Source: a virus. Taken from it: 64,000 bases of DNA. Positions 52,153 through 61,759 of this stretch are shown here, piece after piece. Where the stretch lies: positions 1 through 64,000 of the IMG/VR virus record IMGVR_UViG_3300033155_001835; one strand, 5' to 3'. The notes below the pieces were generated by a model, which did not search any database, was not told where the DNA came from, and saw only the letters and a program-made list of their open reading frames with translations. Numbering within the stretch: the stretch's first letter is position 1; every line of letters begins with the position of its first letter. The position numbers and the translations under genes were made by a program.

Positions 52153-54161
52153 CAATCACTAAAGACTATTGTAGATGGGCGTATATTGACTTGCTGCCAG
52201 CAGGCGCAGATTCTGATCTAGTTGAATGTCATTACAAGTTTGATGGGCCAACAAATGGACTAACAGATTTATCAGGTAAGGGCCACCACCTGACTGAATA
52301 CAACGGTGAAGCAGAGGTATGGGTTAACACTGAAAGGTCGCTGGGTGTTGGTGGTCTTCAGATTCATCGGTACAGCGATTTTAGGGGGCCAACTGGGCTT
52401 TACCCTTCAACGTTGGGTGCCTGTACTTTTGAAGCCATTATCACGCAACAAGAAATGAGTGGGTATAATGAGGTGTTGTTTGTTGTTAGCGGCGTACCTG
52501 GTACTACAGAGATTGAGAATTTTTGTCTGAAGGTCTACTTTTGGACGGGTTATGGTTATTTAAGAATTGGGCACGAATCCGGCAACGGTAGTGACAAGAT
52601 TGTTAATTTTCTTACGTTCCTACCCACTCTTGGGCTAACAACACATATCGCTGTCACACGCGCTGCTGATGGTGTAACAACTAAGTTGTACATCAATGGT
52701 CAGTACATTAATACGGAAACCAACTCGCTTGCCCCGACAGGTAGCAGCTCGGCTAATGTCACCATTCGCGTCGGTGATACTGATTACACCAGAGCTATGT
52801 ATGGCATTGTCCATTCTCTTCGTTGGACACATGAGGAGTGGTCTGCTGCCCAGATCTTGGAGTCGTATGAAGCGACTCGTGTCGAGCCGTGCAGTGATGT
52901 ACCGCCAGTTTTCACACCTACTCCTGCTGATACGGCTACAGATATTGCTGTAGATACAAATCTAACAGTTGATGTCACGTCTATTCAAGGAGTTGATGAT
53001 AGTACTGTAGAATTTACTGTTGGTGCGACTACTGTTTGGACAGGTGATGCAGCTACGAATAGCTGGACGGGTGTTAAATCTGTTATCGCTGATGGTTTTA
53101 ATTATGTATTAACCCCTCCTGAACCATTTGTAAATGATGAAGTAGTCAGCTGGGGTGCTTATGCAGAAGATCCAACTGGCAACAGTGCTCTTGGACTTTG
53201 GTCATTTACGATAGTTTCTGCTGTTACATTAGAGGTTAGCTATCAAGTAAATGTAGATCCAATACATCTTGTTGGTTTCCCAGAACCACGTAACGTATGG
53301 AATCAGTTTGATGAACATGGAGCTACGGTAGCTCTCAAAAGAAATACTGGTGAAACTAACTGGTCTTACAGAAGGCGTATTCTAGATACTTTTATACATA
53401 TAGCTAATTGCAGTTACCAGGGTTTAGTACATGGCATCACTAGAGAGACGAGCCTATCTCTTAGTATGCCTATTGTTATTAACCCAAAGGTTAGTCTAGT
53501 AACCACTGGTTTCTTTGCTTCTGACCCTTATGTAAAGATTGACGGTGCCTGGATCTACCTTTATTCTGACTATACTAACGGTGTGTTGGACCACAAAATT
53601 GATCGCTTTATTGCTGGAGATAACTACGAGCACCTTACTCGTCTTGTAGATTTCATTAACACAACTACATACTTTGAGGCTTCTCTGGTAGCTACTGCTG
53701 ATCCATACATGTCTTCTATGTGTTTGTTAAACCAATCCAATAGACAGGAAGTGAAGAGTGAAGAAATAGCGGTATCTACTAGGTTCAAGTTGGACAACAC
53801 AAAGCTAGTGAACGGCTCTCTTATTTTCTCGGACTACGATACGTTTGCTATTGAACAAACAACAGAAGCAAGCGTAAACGCAACAGGTAAATACTGGATA
53901 GATTATCCAAAAGGTATAGTAAGAACATATCGTCCACCTCAGTCTGGTAGTGCTATTGGATATCATTACACAGCCTATCCATTTAAACCTATTGCTAGTC
54001 CTGTTGTTTTACACGACATCAACAGTGAGGCATTTAGAGTGAAAATGTTTGAACAGGTATTGTTGGACGATGGGACTTACACACATGGTATTCCCACTGA
54101 GTTAGGTACTGATATTATTAACGAACTTCTATCGGTAAGACCGATGTATTGGGGTGTATAA
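52149..54161 (+). CDS. LamG + Ig-like + tail-attachment protein
   Basis: A 670-residue three-part protein. Residues 1-250 form the third LamG-like unit (CHYKFDGPTNGLTDLSGKGH; VTRAADGVTTKLYINGQYIN). About 255-360 is an Ig-like unit (PTPADTATDIAVDTNLTVDV; NSWTGVKSVIADGFNYVLTP). From about 365 comes a conserved domain (NQFDEHGATVALKRNTGETN; RILDTFIHIANCSYQGLVHG), which recurs as the whole of the next gene and probably anchors to the baseplate. The LamG part is G+C-rich and the rest A+T-richer, so the adhesin part looks exchanged. Confidence 0.75.
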   Translation: MTITKDYCRWAYIDLLPAGADSDLVECHYKFDGPTNGLTDLSGKGHHLTEYNGEAEVWVNTERSLGVGGLQIHRYSDFRGPTGLYPSTLGACTFEAIITQQEMSGYNEVLFVVSGVPGTTEIENFCLKVYFWTGYGYLRIGHESGNGSDKIVNFLTFLPTLGLTTHIAVTRAADGVTTKLYINGQYINTETNSLAPTGSSSANVTIRVGDTDYTRAMYGIVHSLRWTHEEWSAAQILESYEATRVEPCSDVPPVFTPTPADTATDIAVDTNLTVDVTSIQGVDDSTVEFTVGATTVWTGDAATNSWTGVKSVIADGFNYVLTPPEPFVNDEVVSWGAYAEDPTGNSALGLWSFTIVSAVTLEVSYQVNVDPIHLVGFPEPRNVWNQFDEHGATVALKRNTGETNWSYRRRILDTFIHIANCSYQGLVHGITRETSLSLSMPIVINPKVSLVTTGFFASDPYVKIDGAWIYLYSDYTNGVLDHKIDRFIAGDNYEHLTRLVDFINTTTYFEASLVATADPYMSSMCLLNQSNRQEVKSEEIAVSTRFKLDNTKLVNGSLIFSDYDTFAIEQTTEASVNATGKYWIDYPKGIVRTYRPPQSGSAIGYHYTAYPFKPIASPVVLHDINSEAFRVKMFEQVLLDDGTYTHGIPTELGTDIINELLSVRPMYWGV

Positions 54162-54164
54162 CTA

Positions 54165-55103
54165 GTGGCTGAAAGTACTGCTGGATATCAAGTCAATATC
54201 TCTTTTACCCAAGAGGTTGGAACACCTGATCTGATACATCGTTTAAACCAGTTTGATGAGCACGGTTCCATACTTAGTCTTGATAGATTAAGAGGAGAGA
54301 AGAACTGGCAGTACAAGAGACGCATTCTGGATACCTTTGTTCATATGGCCAACTGTAGTTATCAGGGTTTGATGTATGGCATCACACGTGAGTTAGGATT
54401 GTCACTCTTCAACGCAATAGAGATCAGTCCAGTGCTAGATGTAGACGGTCAATACATTACTGCTGATCCTTACATCAAGTTTGACGGCGCTTACCTTCTT
54501 CTTTATTCCGACTTCACTAATGACGCACTAGACTGGGCCGTTGATAGATATCAATCTGGTGGTAACTATGAACACATTGGTGCGCTTGTTGATATGGTTA
54601 ACTCTACTTCAAGGTTCCAAGCTACTCTACGTGCAGGTATTGATCCTTACACACGTTCAATGTCTATCCTTAATCAGTCTAACCGAGAGATAGTAAGGCT
54701 GGAGTTCTTGCCTGAGAGCACTCGTTTCAAGCTAAAGAATGATCGGCTAGTCGAGGGAAGTGTTTTCTTTGCTAACAAAAAGACCTTCAAGACTGAGGTT
54801 ACAACTACTGCTAACATATCTACAAGAGGCGAATATCATGTAGACTATTCAAAAGGTATAGTGACAGTGTATACTACTCCTAATCCTCAGGAGTCTGTAA
54901 GGTATCAATATAGTAAGGTTCCTTTGGTTGCTACAGCCAGTCCTGTAATTTTGAATGATATCAATAACGAAACCTTTAGGGTAAAGATGTTCGAACAATT
55001 TCTACAAGACAATGGTAATGAAGCTCATGGATTACCAACTGAACTTGGTGTAGATATCATCAATGAACTTATGAGTGTAAATCCTATGTACTGGGGAGTG
55101 TAA
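54165..55103 (+). CDS. Tail-attachment protein, paralogue of the preceding C-terminal domain
   Basis: A 312-residue protein; GTG 54165. Nearly the whole protein repeats the C-terminal domain of the gene at 52149: NQFDEHGSILSLDRLRGEKN, RILDTFVHMANCSYQGLMYG, DPYIKFDGAYLLLYSDFTND, and the end ELGVDIINELMSVNPMYWGV. The other copy carries LamG and Ig-like parts; this one has none. Likely a baseplate-bound adaptor that works alone or mixes with the other. Confidence 0.75.
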   Translation: MAESTAGYQVNISFTQEVGTPDLIHRLNQFDEHGSILSLDRLRGEKNWQYKRRILDTFVHMANCSYQGLMYGITRELGLSLFNAIEISPVLDVDGQYITADPYIKFDGAYLLLYSDFTNDALDWAVDRYQSGGNYEHIGALVDMVNSTSRFQATLRAGIDPYTRSMSILNQSNREIVRLEFLPESTRFKLKNDRLVEGSVFFANKKTFKTEVTTTANISTRGEYHVDYSKGIVTVYTTPNPQESVRYQYSKVPLVATASPVILNDINNETFRVKMFEQFLQDNGNEAHGLPTELGVDIINELMSVNPMYWGV

Positions 55104-55106
55104 GTA

Positions 55107-58100
55107 ATGACTGTCACAGGCATCAGATATCTCTGCGATGGCGCAGGCTGGGGTTACTCCGTTTGTTCCAATGGTCGTTATATTGTTGTTTGTTCCAACG
55201 CCCCTCGTTTAGCGATCTGGGTGTGGCGAAGGAATGATGCGGGAATTCCACAACTCCTCTTGCAGACATATACTCCAGTCACCCCCTCAGTCGAGGCTTA
55301 CATTACTACGTGCGCTTGCTGGTACAATGAAGTCGAAGCCCGACTTGAGATTGCTCTCGGTACGCCTGGTGATTCAAACCCTACGCGAAAGTGTGGATCG
55401 GTTCTTTTCATGGATTGGCCTGACTCTGGCACCGTTGCTGGAGATATGAACGAGCTAGGTTTGGTATCGGCGGATCTGGTTGACCAATTTGACCCACAAG
55501 GCATCGGCCAAGGCGTGGCCATGTGCAACGGACGCTGCATTGCTCTCGGATTAAGTGCCGGCAAAAGTGCATTATTTATTTCTAGGACAGGTGATGTCTG
55601 GTCAGTAGACAAGTTGGACACTACCACTTATGACAGGTGGTGGAATTTTGACTCACCTGGGGTTGAGCTTACTCAACATCCAACGGAGCCAGGCTCTGTA
55701 GTCGGTGTTATCAGCTGTGCCTATTACGGCACCTATGGTGCACATTTTGTGGTCAAAAGCACGGGGCCTGGCGATACCTGGAGCGATCTGGCGCGTTTGG
55801 ATGGCAACGAGGGGGGCGGAACGTGGTACACGGGTAGAACAGGCTGTATTGGTCCCGGCGCAAACGGTAACCTAACGGTTGTCGGTGAGTGGCGGCAAAA
55901 CCCCGAGGGTTTTGCCATCTGGAATCGTGACCCAGCCGACCCAACCGATATGACCTGGATTTATGAAGGCGCGGTGAAGTGCAACAATCGCCAGCTTCCC
56001 TATGGGTTGGTAGTTGGCTACAACTTTATCGCTGGCGGCGAGAACTACACCTACTTAGGCGTGGGGCGTGTAGGGCCAATCAACGCTACTGTGTTCGATG
56101 GCCCAGTGCCTGGCGCATGGGCTATTAACGAATTTGCAGAGTTTTACACTGCTGGCCCTGGGTATCATGTCAATGAGGACTCCATTCTCCACCCGAATGG
56201 TATGGCGATCTCGTACCAGGAAGGTGGGATCGTCCGTGTGATCGCGGGTTGCTACAATTTCAATCCGACGTACCCTGCGGGTACCGTAACAGGTGGATTC
56301 ACTGAATACAATGGTGATGATGACTGGCCTTCTCCTCCTACAACACCTCCTGTTGCAGTGCCAACACCTGTTGATGGTGCTACAGATGTTTCTGTTGAAG
56401 CATCTTTAATAGTTGATCTTACAGATGAAGAATCAGACATTGATGCATCTACTGTGATCATTACTGTAGATGGTACTATAGTTTGGACTAATGATGCTGA
56501 AGCTAACGGTTGGACAGGTGTCAAGTCTGTCATTGCTACTGGTTATAGTTATCTTCTTACACCGCCTATTTTCTTCTCAGGTGAGTCAACAATCGTTTGG
56601 TCTGTATATGCAGAAGATGGTGACAGTAACTCCCTAAGTGATTCTTGGACTTTTGTGACAGCAATACGAAGCCTTGCTATTCTAGGGTATCAAATGGAGG
56701 TTGGTCCTGTGATTGGATCTGGAGTCTTAACATACACAGCTCCTGTTAATTCAGCTCGCGCTGAAGCAGGAGAAGAAGCATATCCAACAGCAATTGGATC
56801 ATTCTCTGCATATACAACAACTATCCATCCTGCTACTCAAGAGCTTATCAAGGGTTGGCAATGGGATAAGCGTACCTGGTCCGATGACGATAACGACAAT
56901 GTTGTCATGACAGTGCCTGCGAACTATGATCCAAGTATATCTGGCATAACCCAAACCTATTTCCAATCTGGTATTGGTAGCAATAGAGATCTTGAGTTGA
57001 TGGATATAGACTCGCTTCCTTCTTCTGGGATTAACGAAACAAACATCTTCCATGTATGGGCACCAGAGATTAACCACGGTTACTACTACGACTATGAAGA
57101 GGAAGGTTATCTTTTTAGTGATGACTCTGAAATTGAAAACATTTCTTACAGTGGTGTTGCAACAGGTATTGGTTATGATGTAACTAGCGGCTTTAATACA
57201 GTTACTCTTTCTAGTCAACTTAAGGTTGGCGTACCTGTGCATGTTACTCAGTACACATGGAACAGCGAAGAGGGTAAGTATGACTATGCCCTTCAACTAA
57301 GAAAGCGTGTAGAGTTTAGTGGTACAAGAGATGTCGATCTTGCTCGTCAAGATACTTACGACACTACAGCTAACAGAATTTCTTGGGACTTAATCGACCG
57401 TGATGAACAAGAGTTTATGATTACTCGTAGTGGTGAGACACCACAAATTCTTCTGAACAATCAGTATGTTGAACAAGTAGGCGACGGACCAGAGGCTAGT
57501 GGGCTTGAGTTTGTTGATTGGTCAACAGGTGAAGCTGGTCAACAATTCCATACTGTATTTGCTCCTATCGACGATACGATGGGTGCAGAAGTTTGGTCTT
57601 ACGCCACTGTCGGTTCTGGACAGCAATGGGAATGTATTGATGCTAGTCTCACTCCTTCTGGCTATCAAGTTAAGATTGATTATGATCTTGGTATTGTTGA
57701 GTTCGGAGACCCAAGTATCTCAGGTCAGTACGCCCCACCTGCTGGTGAAACAATAGGAGCCCGCTACTGGAAGACATTGCGTGTCGAATATGAGCCAGAG
57801 CAATCGTGTGATACTGTAATCGCATCTGAAGCTAGTGTTAATCCAATCTACCGTCAGAGCGCGCGTGGTTTTGTCTATCTTAGTACTCGTCTAGCAGATC
57901 CTGTATCTATTGAACTAGCTGCTAATTTGACAAGGATTCAAACCAACATCTATGGTCCTTTGTATATTGGTAATACTTATGCTCCTATTATAGCTACTGT
58001 AAAAGATTCTAAAGGATTAGAGCTTGAAGGACAAACTGTTACTTTCTTTATCACCAGTTCTCCTGAAGCAGGTTCTTTTGGTGGGACCAATATATCCACT

Positions 58101-59096
58101 ACAGCTGTTACAGATTCTGAAGGAGAATCAAAGGCTTACTACAACCCACCACGTGGAGTAAGTGACATTGGAACCTATGTTGAAGCAGATGGCTGGACAG
58201 CTGAGGATAACCCAATAGATCCAACTTACTCTGGTCTTGGACAGATCACCACATTGCGTACTAACGGTCTTTTGATTGAGGGTGGCATCAACGATATTTT
58301 CTTGTATCAAATACATGTAGATGATCCACTGCAAGGTTATTTTGATCCTACACTGAGTGATAACTTTGAGACACAGGTCTCTGGTTACTATACTCAGTTC
58401 TTCCAGGAGGAAGGTATCTATGGCTACACAGGTATGGATCCAACTTCTTCTGGCGCTCTAAGTAATTCTGTAGATTGGGAAGATAATCGTCGTCTCTTGT
58501 GGGACTTGTCGAGACCTAGTATTTTCACTGCTAGTGCAGGGTCTGGTCGTAAGCAGCTAGTTTCTGCTTATGATGCTACAATGTTGAATCCTCATACGTT
58601 CCAAGAAGGAGCGGTAGGTCCTATTCAACCAGTGAATGTGAGTAGCGTTAGTGCAACAGAATATGATGTAGTGTTCGATACTACAGCAGTAAGTATTCCG
58701 CAGCCAACAGCTAGTCAAGATACAACACCAAGCGGCACCCTTCATTCCTATTTCTTGGTTGCTCCTACTACAGTAAGTATGCAGGCCCAGGTCTTTAACC
58801 AACGTCTAAATAGGAATATACTAAGCAATGAGATCTCAGTGAAATTGAGTATTCCTTCATATATGAATGGCCTATGGATTTTAGATGCTATCAACCAAAG
58901 CCATATTGATGAGGTTTCAGATCTTTTAGCTAGCGGTATTACGGCTAGTGGACAAAGAGTTCCTCTAGGTTTTAGACTGAGATCTTCTAGAGTGACTCTT
59001 GCAGCAGCACTAGACGGTGTTACATTCCTGGATGTGAATGAACCAACAAGTTCAGGGTTAGGATATCAGGTACAAGTAGGACATATTTTCAGTTAG
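55107..59096 (+). CDS. Large tail adhesin: propeller-like, Ig-like and Big_1-like domains
   Basis: A 1329-residue protein with GGGGAGTG before ATG 55107. Residues 1-400 are Trp/Gly-rich with repeated short blades (YNEVEARLEIALGTPGD; CNGRCIALGLSAGKSALFIS; GANGNLTVVGEWRQNPEGFA), a propeller-like layout, and are G+C-rich. About 405-530 is an Ig-like unit close to the one in the gene at 52149 (NGWTGVKSVIATGYSYLLTP). The A+T-richer remainder is beta-rich tail protein and contains a Big_1-like unit (IIATVKDSKGLELEGQTVTF ... GGTNISTTAVTDSEGES, about 960-1010). The last 90 residues resemble a fibre-attachment end. Probably a receptor-binding protein. Confidence 0.65.
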   Translation: MTVTGIRYLCDGAGWGYSVCSNGRYIVVCSNAPRLAIWVWRRNDAGIPQLLLQTYTPVTPSVEAYITTCACWYNEVEARLEIALGTPGDSNPTRKCGSVLFMDWPDSGTVAGDMNELGLVSADLVDQFDPQGIGQGVAMCNGRCIALGLSAGKSALFISRTGDVWSVDKLDTTTYDRWWNFDSPGVELTQHPTEPGSVVGVISCAYYGTYGAHFVVKSTGPGDTWSDLARLDGNEGGGTWYTGRTGCIGPGANGNLTVVGEWRQNPEGFAIWNRDPADPTDMTWIYEGAVKCNNRQLPYGLVVGYNFIAGGENYTYLGVGRVGPINATVFDGPVPGAWAINEFAEFYTAGPGYHVNEDSILHPNGMAISYQEGGIVRVIAGCYNFNPTYPAGTVTGGFTEYNGDDDWPSPPTTPPVAVPTPVDGATDVSVEASLIVDLTDEESDIDASTVIITVDGTIVWTNDAEANGWTGVKSVIATGYSYLLTPPIFFSGESTIVWSVYAEDGDSNSLSDSWTFVTAIRSLAILGYQMEVGPVIGSGVLTYTAPVNSARAEAGEEAYPTAIGSFSAYTTTIHPATQELIKGWQWDKRTWSDDDNDNVVMTVPANYDPSISGITQTYFQSGIGSNRDLELMDIDSLPSSGINETNIFHVWAPEINHGYYYDYEEEGYLFSDDSEIENISYSGVATGIGYDVTSGFNTVTLSSQLKVGVPVHVTQYTWNSEEGKYDYALQLRKRVEFSGTRDVDLARQDTYDTTANRISWDLIDRDEQEFMITRSGETPQILLNNQYVEQVGDGPEASGLEFVDWSTGEAGQQFHTVFAPIDDTMGAEVWSYATVGSGQQWECIDASLTPSGYQVKIDYDLGIVEFGDPSISGQYAPPAGETIGARYWKTLRVEYEPEQSCDTVIASEASVNPIYRQSARGFVYLSTRLADPVSIELAANLTRIQTNIYGPLYIGNTYAPIIATVKDSKGLELEGQTVTFFITSSPEAGSFGGTNISTTAVTDSEGESKAYYNPPRGVSDIGTYVEADGWTAEDNPIDPTYSGLGQITTLRTNGLLIEGGINDIFLYQIHVDDPLQGYFDPTLSDNFETQVSGYYTQFFQEEGIYGYTGMDPTSSGALSNSVDWEDNRRLLWDLSRPSIFTASAGSGRKQLVSAYDATMLNPHTFQEGAVGPIQPVNVSSVSATEYDVVFDTTAVSIPQPTASQDTTPSGTLHSYFLVAPTTVSMQAQVFNQRLNRNILSNEISVKLSIPSYMNGLWILDAINQSHIDEVSDLLASGITASGQRVPLGFRLRSSRVTLAAALDGVTFLDVNEPTSSGLGYQVQVGHIFS

Positions 59097-59108
59097 AGGT
59101 GACTACCA

Positions 59109-61751
59109 TTGAGTGACAAACTAAGAACCACATTCCCAATTTCCGTAACCTTCACCGAAGGTGAGCTACCTTCTTCAGCCAAAATGAATGGACTGGCAAG
59201 GCAAGCAAAAAATGGTTTGGGTATTATAGAATATGTTGTTGGTGATGTATGGAACCAGGCTGGAGATCCTATCATTGGTTCTGATGCTGATGCAATGTTA
59301 ATGATTCCTAGTCTTGGAAGGTATGCAGGTCCAACTCGCTACACTAATCCACGCATTCCTTACTTGCCTGATATTGAGGAATATACATACGTTGCAGGTC
59401 TTGCAGACAATGGTAAGTTTTGGTTTCGTTTACCATACCCACCAGCAGGTAGTACTACTTATTCATGGTCTAATGGTAACAATGCTGTTCCAGAAATTCA
59501 TTTGGGAGATGTGACTAGCGCTGGCAAATGGTTTATAAATGTCGATGCGGGAGGGCAAATTTGGACTTACCTTCCTTTGACCACAGGAGATCGTCTTACA
59601 TACAAGCCAAACATAGCAGGAGACTTAGGGGCTGCAACTTGGAATGTAATTCCAGATCCAGATACTGATTCCGGTTATGGTTTTCGTGGTGTGAAGCTTG
59701 TATACAAAAATGGTTTAGATGATTCTGAAGGTTATGAAGTTTATTTACCACCTAGACAACCATTAAATACAAGACGTATTAACAACTCTCCTCAAGACCT
59801 TGTACATAGTGGTCACTCTTATAATATCTCTACAACGCCAGCTTCTGAACGTCTTGTTTGGCAAGCTGATAGTGTAGATGGCGAAACTGGCACAAATGCT
59901 GAACATTACAGATATACATTACCAACGATTGTAACTAACAATTGGAGTTCTGGTTCTAATATTCCAGCTGGATTAGTATATTTGTGGGATCCATACACGT
60001 CTGAGACGATTATAGATGGTCTTGCCTTTGCGGCGGAAGCAGCAGGTACTCCTCGCAAATGGATGTTGATGGTAGTTGGTGCGAACCTTAGTACTTGGAT
60101 TGCTGGTGCTGGGTCAACAGCTTATCCTGAAGCTCGTTTAAAAAGTCCTGCGAATGGTGGTACCAGTGATAGTCATGCAGCTTCTCATTATCCTAACGAT
60201 GGTCTTCGTCTCATAACTGTCGGTAGTGATTTGTCTTCCGTCGTTTCATCTTTGCAAACAACGTTACTTAATCATTCCCATGCAGCTACAGGATCGGTTG
60301 TTAATCATACTATTTTAGGAGATGTTTTTGATAAGACTTATTGGCCTTATTTTTATCCTTCTCCATGGATGTTTGATGATCATCCACAATATTTACATAG
60401 ACATGGTACAGGTATGCATAGTGGTGATTATCGTGATGAGAATCATGGTGCAATGCTTGGCGATCTTCTTATGGGAGCTACCTCGCCCTGGGCTGGTCAT
60501 AATACATTAGTAGCTGATTCTTTTGGTATTATTTTTGGAGAAGATAACAATGGAGCTAAGCTTTACTTTGACTGGTCTGCTACATCTCTTGCTGTAGAAC
60601 TTAATAGTAGTGTTCCTTCCTTTCGTATTCAAAGTAATGTGACTGGTTCATATATGAACATGGCACCAAGTCATGCTGATCAGGCTTTCTTTTTTGAATC
60701 TACTGGTGATATCTATTTTGATTCTCCATACAAGATTGTTCACACTACAGCAGATGCCGCGCTTGGTCGTCACGAAACACGTACACCTGATGGTAGTCAT
60801 GCGACTTTGCAAACTGGTGGTGGCATTAGTCTTGCTTACTTGAGCCATCTTTCTTTACTTAATCCTGCTGGCAATTTCGACAACAACCTTGCTGCCGAAC
60901 CTATCATTGATGGACAGAATGTTATCTTCGGCATGATGGGTGATGGTGATGGTAACTGGGGCGGTTGGGCTGAACCTATTGGTATGCAGGTCACACGTGT
61001 TACTACCAGATCTCCAGAGAGAACAAGTGAACATAGAATTGATTTTGGTAATGTAAATAGTACTGGTCTTTTGTTCCCAGCTTCTGATCCAGCAATGTCG
61101 TTAAAGGTTGATGTTAATGGCGCTGACACAGCTAGCGCAGGTGTAACATTAGGTAATGCTTATGCTAATTATTATACTCAGTCACATTCAAGATGGATTG
61201 TTGTAGGACTTATGAATCCAGCCGGTGGAGATGCTAGTAATACATATGCTGAAGATGAGTTAGACCTTAGCGGTGGATGGGCTAACTATCTAGGTATGGA
61301 ACAGGGAGAAGAAGGTTGGTGGGAAGGCAATGTTGTTGGTCAGGATTATTACATTAGATTTACAGCAACTGATCTTCCTGATGGCTGTATCATCAGCCAA
61401 ATCGCTGTACGCTGGGTACACTACCATGAAGATGCATGTCAGTTGTTGCTTTCTAAAGAGTCTGTCTATGCAGCTAAAAGCGCAACAGGCGGTACTCCAT
61501 TACATAGTGGCATATTAGAACCAGGTGCTGACCATACAACTGGCGCTGGGAACTGGGATGAAAGTACTTCAATTTTCAATGCAACGGATTTGGATGCTTC
61601 AGAGGCTGTGCGTACTATCGATAACTCACATGAATATTTGGCTTTTAGATTTACCTCACAAGCATCTGCTAGTCAACCATGGCAGATTAAGCCTGTTGTA
61701 ACTATGGAAATTACACATAACACTGCTTCTAAGTGGCCTGTTGTAGATTAA
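59109..61751 (+). CDS. Tail fibre protein
   Basis: An 880-residue protein; TTG 59109 preceded by AGAGGTGA. The N-terminal 200 residues look like a tail-attachment domain (TFPISVTFTEGELPSSAKMN; NGLGIIEYVVGDVWNQAGDP). The middle is His-rich (HSHAATGSVVNHTILGDV; DDHPQYLHRHGTGMHSGDYR), typical of metal-binding fibre shafts. The C-terminal 300 residues form a beta-rich tip. Function as receptor-binding fibre is inferred from position and pattern. Confidence 0.7.
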   Translation: MSDKLRTTFPISVTFTEGELPSSAKMNGLARQAKNGLGIIEYVVGDVWNQAGDPIIGSDADAMLMIPSLGRYAGPTRYTNPRIPYLPDIEEYTYVAGLADNGKFWFRLPYPPAGSTTYSWSNGNNAVPEIHLGDVTSAGKWFINVDAGGQIWTYLPLTTGDRLTYKPNIAGDLGAATWNVIPDPDTDSGYGFRGVKLVYKNGLDDSEGYEVYLPPRQPLNTRRINNSPQDLVHSGHSYNISTTPASERLVWQADSVDGETGTNAEHYRYTLPTIVTNNWSSGSNIPAGLVYLWDPYTSETIIDGLAFAAEAAGTPRKWMLMVVGANLSTWIAGAGSTAYPEARLKSPANGGTSDSHAASHYPNDGLRLITVGSDLSSVVSSLQTTLLNHSHAATGSVVNHTILGDVFDKTYWPYFYPSPWMFDDHPQYLHRHGTGMHSGDYRDENHGAMLGDLLMGATSPWAGHNTLVADSFGIIFGEDNNGAKLYFDWSATSLAVELNSSVPSFRIQSNVTGSYMNMAPSHADQAFFFESTGDIYFDSPYKIVHTTADAALGRHETRTPDGSHATLQTGGGISLAYLSHLSLLNPAGNFDNNLAAEPIIDGQNVIFGMMGDGDGNWGGWAEPIGMQVTRVTTRSPERTSEHRIDFGNVNSTGLLFPASDPAMSLKVDVNGADTASAGVTLGNAYANYYTQSHSRWIVVGLMNPAGGDASNTYAEDELDLSGGWANYLGMEQGEEGWWEGNVVGQDYYIRFTATDLPDGCIISQIAVRWVHYHEDACQLLLSKESVYAAKSATGGTPLHSGILEPGADHTTGAGNWDESTSIFNATDLDASEAVRTIDNSHEYLAFRFTSQASASQPWQIKPVVTMEITHNTASKWPVVD

Positions 61752-61759
61752 GGTAAATT

